Below are positions 6,703 to 7,910 of a stretch of 7,910 bases of DNA, one piece after another. Position numbers and translations under genes: made by a program. The notes beneath the pieces are model-generated. The model did no database searches, was not told the origin of the DNA, and was given only the letters and a program-made list of their open reading frames with translations. How positions within the stretch are numbered: the first letter of the stretch is position 1; every line of letters begins with the position of its first letter. Origin of the DNA: Acidobacteriaceae bacterium (GTDB lineage: Bacteria > Acidobacteriota > Terriglobia > Terriglobales > Acidobacteriaceae); assembly GCA_030049955.1 (NCBI GenBank), contig JASIJX010000483.1, positions 1 to 7,910 on the forward strand, in the 5' to 3' direction.

Positions 6703-6981
6703 GTGCCTCCGAAACCACCTCCATCTGCGAGTCTTTCTATCAGCATCGAGGGAACATTCGGTGGGGTTCTTCGATCTCTGCGGCGGGACCGGGACATGAG
6801 CCAGGAAGAATTAGCGCATGTCAGCGGATACCACCGGAATTACATCGGGCTTCTGGAGAGAGGCGAGAAGAGCCCCTCCCTGCGAACGCTGTTCAATCTC
6901 GGCGGTGCTCTTTCCGTTGCTCCATCTGACATGCTGAAGCGGGTCGAGCGTTCCTTAAGAACCCGGGGCCGGGCAATCTAG
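6703..6981 (+). CDS. Small XRE-family HTH transcriptional regulator, controller-protein-like
   Basis: 92 residues from GTG 6703, the first possible start after an in-frame TAG. After a Pro/Ser-rich N-terminus of about 16 residues, a single HTH_3/XRE domain covers about 18-82: FGGVLRSLRRDRDMSQEELA (helices 1-2), then SGYHRNYIGLLERGEKSPSL with the recognition helix around HRNYIGLLERG (44-54), then TLFNLGGALSVAPSDMLKRV. The short form with no sensor domain is like restriction-modification controller proteins and other autoregulators that bind DNA as dimers. The CTATAG array directly upstream is the expected target. No methylase or nuclease gene is visible on either side, so if it is a C-protein relative it is a solitary one. 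The start is uncertain: the well-placed ATG at 6694 is cut off by TAG at codon 2, so the gene may be weakly translated or newly broken. Confidence 0.78.
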   Translation: MPPKPPPSASLSISIEGTFGGVLRSLRRDRDMSQEELAHVSGYHRNYIGLLERGEKSPSLRTLFNLGGALSVAPSDMLKRVERSLRTRGRAI

Positions 6982-7470
6982 ATCAATGTAAACAATGCAG
7001 TCGCGTCATAGCGCTACGCGTTCCTTGCGGCGCCTCACCCGAACCAGAGCAACATCGAGGTGACCGTATAGGTGAAAGAGGTAGACGACGCGCTGAAGCT
7101 CAGATTCGAAAAGAGCACGCTAATGACAGGCATTGACCGCGCGGCCCAAGTCTCGATGAGCTTCTGCATCGTCCTTCGGTTTTTCAGCCGTATTCCTGAA
7201 CACGATGTGCATGCGCCGCAGACGGTCGTGAACTCGTCAAGCGTTATGAGGATCATGGGCTTCCGAGGGCGCCAGTGGAAATTGCCGGGTACGGCAACTG
7301 AAAGACGGCGTGGTAATACACGGTTTCTGTGGCAATACAAATCGACCTTACAAGGGCTAACAGGCCGGACAATTCGGACGGGGCGGCACAGGACGGAAAA
7401 GGGCTACTCCGCTGAAACCGCTGCATTTATCTGCAAACGATATTAGAAATCAGTGAAGGGGAAAAGTAGC
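6982..7470. other. Gene-poor stretch between the XRE gene and tRNA-Leu
   Basis: About 490 bp with no gene I can support. The longest plus-strand frame (GTG 7072 to 7446) has a fairly GC-rich third position in its first half and reads VKEVDDALKLRFEKSTLMTG, but it lacks a Shine-Dalgarno and matches nothing I know. In the same frame, coding-like sequence (PNQSNIEVTV) continues upstream across a TAG at 7069-7071, so a decayed gene is possible. The minus-strand frame (7340-7035) has antisense-like composition, rich in Ser/Thr/Cys. Confidence 0.35.
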
Positions 7471-7557
7471 TGGTGCCGAAGAAGGGACTCGAACCCCCAC
7501 ACCCTTGCGAGTACATGGACCTGAACCATGCGCGTCTGCCAATTCCGCCACTTCGGC
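7471..7557 (-). tRNA. tRNA-Leu, anticodon CAG
   Basis: Minus strand, 87 nt including an encoded 3' CCA (7473-7471). The acceptor stem GCCGAAG/CTTCGGC (7557-7551 and 7481-7475) is perfect. The anticodon stem CATGG/CCATG encloses the loop TTCAGGT with CAG (plus-strand ctg at 7521-7523), which reads CUG codons. A long variable arm (TACTCGCAAGGGTGT) marks it as a class II tRNA. The T arm is GGGGG-TTCGAGT-CCCTT with two G-T pairs. The D-arm region TGGCGGAATTGGCAGACGCG is typical of bacterial tRNA-Leu. Confidence 0.97.
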
Positions 7558-7730
7558 ACGGGTCATGGCTCAGCGATGCGCTCGACGAGCAGTTGCGCTG
7601 AACCGGCAGTAATTTCAAGTTTCACAGATGCCGAACTCGGTGTCAAATCCCGCCACTCCAACGCTGTGGCGCACCCCGAACCAGTGCGAGCCTGCGCTAA
7701 ACCCACTCCGCCAAACCCCCTCAAAGTGCA

Positions 7731-7755
7731 GCGGCCGGGCTGCGCGCCCGGCCGC
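7731..7755 (-). terminator. Strong GC hairpin downstream of osmC, probable terminator
   Basis: GCGGCCGGGC (7731-7740) and GCCCGGCCGC (7746-7755) form a perfect 10-bp stem with a 5-base loop, about 26 nt after the osmC stop. The sequence after the stem on the minus strand (TGCACTTTG) has no real T-run, so it is terminator-like rather than classical. Confidence 0.5.
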
Positions 7756-7774
7756 ATCGCTCCGCGAGATGCGG
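7752..7774 (-). terminator. Second hairpin, overlapping the first, between osmC and the terminator
   Basis: CCGCATC (7752-7758) pairs with GATGCGG (7768-7774), a perfect 7-bp stem with a 9-base loop. Four bases (7752-7755) are shared with the 10-bp hairpin, so the two structures cannot both form fully. Confidence 0.35.
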
Positions 7775-7781
7775 TGGCAAC

Positions 7782-7910
7782 TTACTCCAACGTCGCGTTC
7801 AGTGTGATTTCGGTATTGTTCGCAAAGAGCTTCGAAATCGGGCAGCCGGCCTTGGCGTCGGCTGCGGCCTTGTCGAAGGCCTCCTTGCTTGCGCCCGGAA
7901 CCTTGGCTCT
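7782..7910 (-). CDS. osmC: OsmC-family peroxiredoxin, C-terminal 42 residues (gene runs off the right edge)
   Basis: The visible frame reads RAKVPGASKEAFDKAAADAK, then AGCPISKLFANNTEITLNAT, LE and TAA (stop at 7784-7782). The order VPG, helix, KAGCPxSK, short turn, EITL-A-L matches the end of E. coli OsmC and its relatives. The Cys in GCPISK is the second of the two redox cysteines of the family; together with the first (outside the window) it reduces organic hydroperoxides. Whether this is the OsmC or a sister (Ohr/YhfA) subgroup cannot be settled from the tail alone, though VPG and GCPxS favour OsmC. The gene lies upstream of, and in the same direction as, tRNA-Leu, separated by strong hairpins, so the two are probably independent transcripts. 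Confidence 0.85.
   Translation of the reverse strand, partial: RAKVPGASKEAFDKAAADAKAGCPISKLFANNTEITLNATLE

Larger units (their letters stand above)
7558..7781. other. Spacer between osmC and tRNA-Leu
   Basis: Contains the two hairpins after osmC. A 64-codon minus-strand frame (7757-7563) has no ribosome site and no recognisable sequence. I find no convincing tRNA promoter: TTGAAA (7618-7613, minus) lacks a good -10. Confidence 0.5.

Noticed and set aside
7072..7446. Plus-strand 124-codon frame as a real gene
   Set aside because: No ribosome site, a TAG directly before the GTG, and no recognisable sequence. Kept only as a possible decayed gene in the region note.
7471..7490. Attachment site: a second copy of the tRNA-Leu 3' end within the window
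   Set aside because: I found no repeat of this stretch elsewhere; the 7-base match at position 1 (TGGTGCG against TGGTGCC) is chance-level.

Overview
The window comes from a diderm (Gram-negative type) bacterium. Two genes encode outer-membrane beta-barrels, four neighbouring products carry Sec-type signal peptides, and base composition is moderately GC-rich. The style of the proteins (long outer-membrane proteins with an N-terminal coiled coil and a low-complexity linker, beside an exported amidohydrolase) reminds me of Acidobacteriota. That assignment is an impression, not something proved here.

Left half, minus strand (about 4846 down to 1): four genes in one direction with short gaps, which look like one transcription unit. 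In order of transcription they are a DcaP-like outer-membrane channel (4846-3272), an exported serine-type glutaminase (3194-2115), a second coiled-coil/beta-barrel outer-membrane protein (2027-363, starting at a GTG behind a perfect AGGAGG), and the N-terminal third or so of an exported amidohydrolase-like protein (303 to the left edge). The set suggests uptake of small amide or acidic nitrogen/carbon compounds: channels admit a substrate, periplasmic enzymes deaminate or hydrolyse it, and products such as glutamate and ammonia are taken up. A candidate promoter (-35 at 4926-4921, -10 at 4903-4898) is overlapped by an 18-bp interrupted palindrome, ACTGTCA-TTTC-TGACAGT (4926-4943), a likely operator.

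Middle, plus strand: after a gene-free divergent region of about 400 bp comes a 404-residue multi-pass membrane protein of a family I cannot name (5252-6466). It is followed by a short intergenic stretch and a small XRE-family HTH regulator (6703-6981). Upstream of the regulator are three CTATAG boxes in a 15-bp tandem array (about 6634-6679), the layout of an autoregulatory operator. Its best Shine-Dalgarno serves an ATG immediately followed by an in-frame TAG, so the reading frame proper begins at a GTG nine bases further on. This is either a start-stop leader or a codon-2 nonsense mutation.

Right end: about 490 bp with no gene I can support (6982-7470; one weak, possibly decayed frame), then tRNA-Leu(CAG) on the minus strand with an encoded CCA, then the C-terminal 42 residues of an OsmC-family peroxiredoxin, also on the minus strand. 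OsmC is followed by two overlapping GC-rich hairpins that probably end its transcript.

I see no CRISPR array, no recognisable transposase and no complete defence system. The most unusual items are the glutaminase/porin export cluster with its palindrome, and the XRE regulator with its CTATAG array and ATG-TAG leader.
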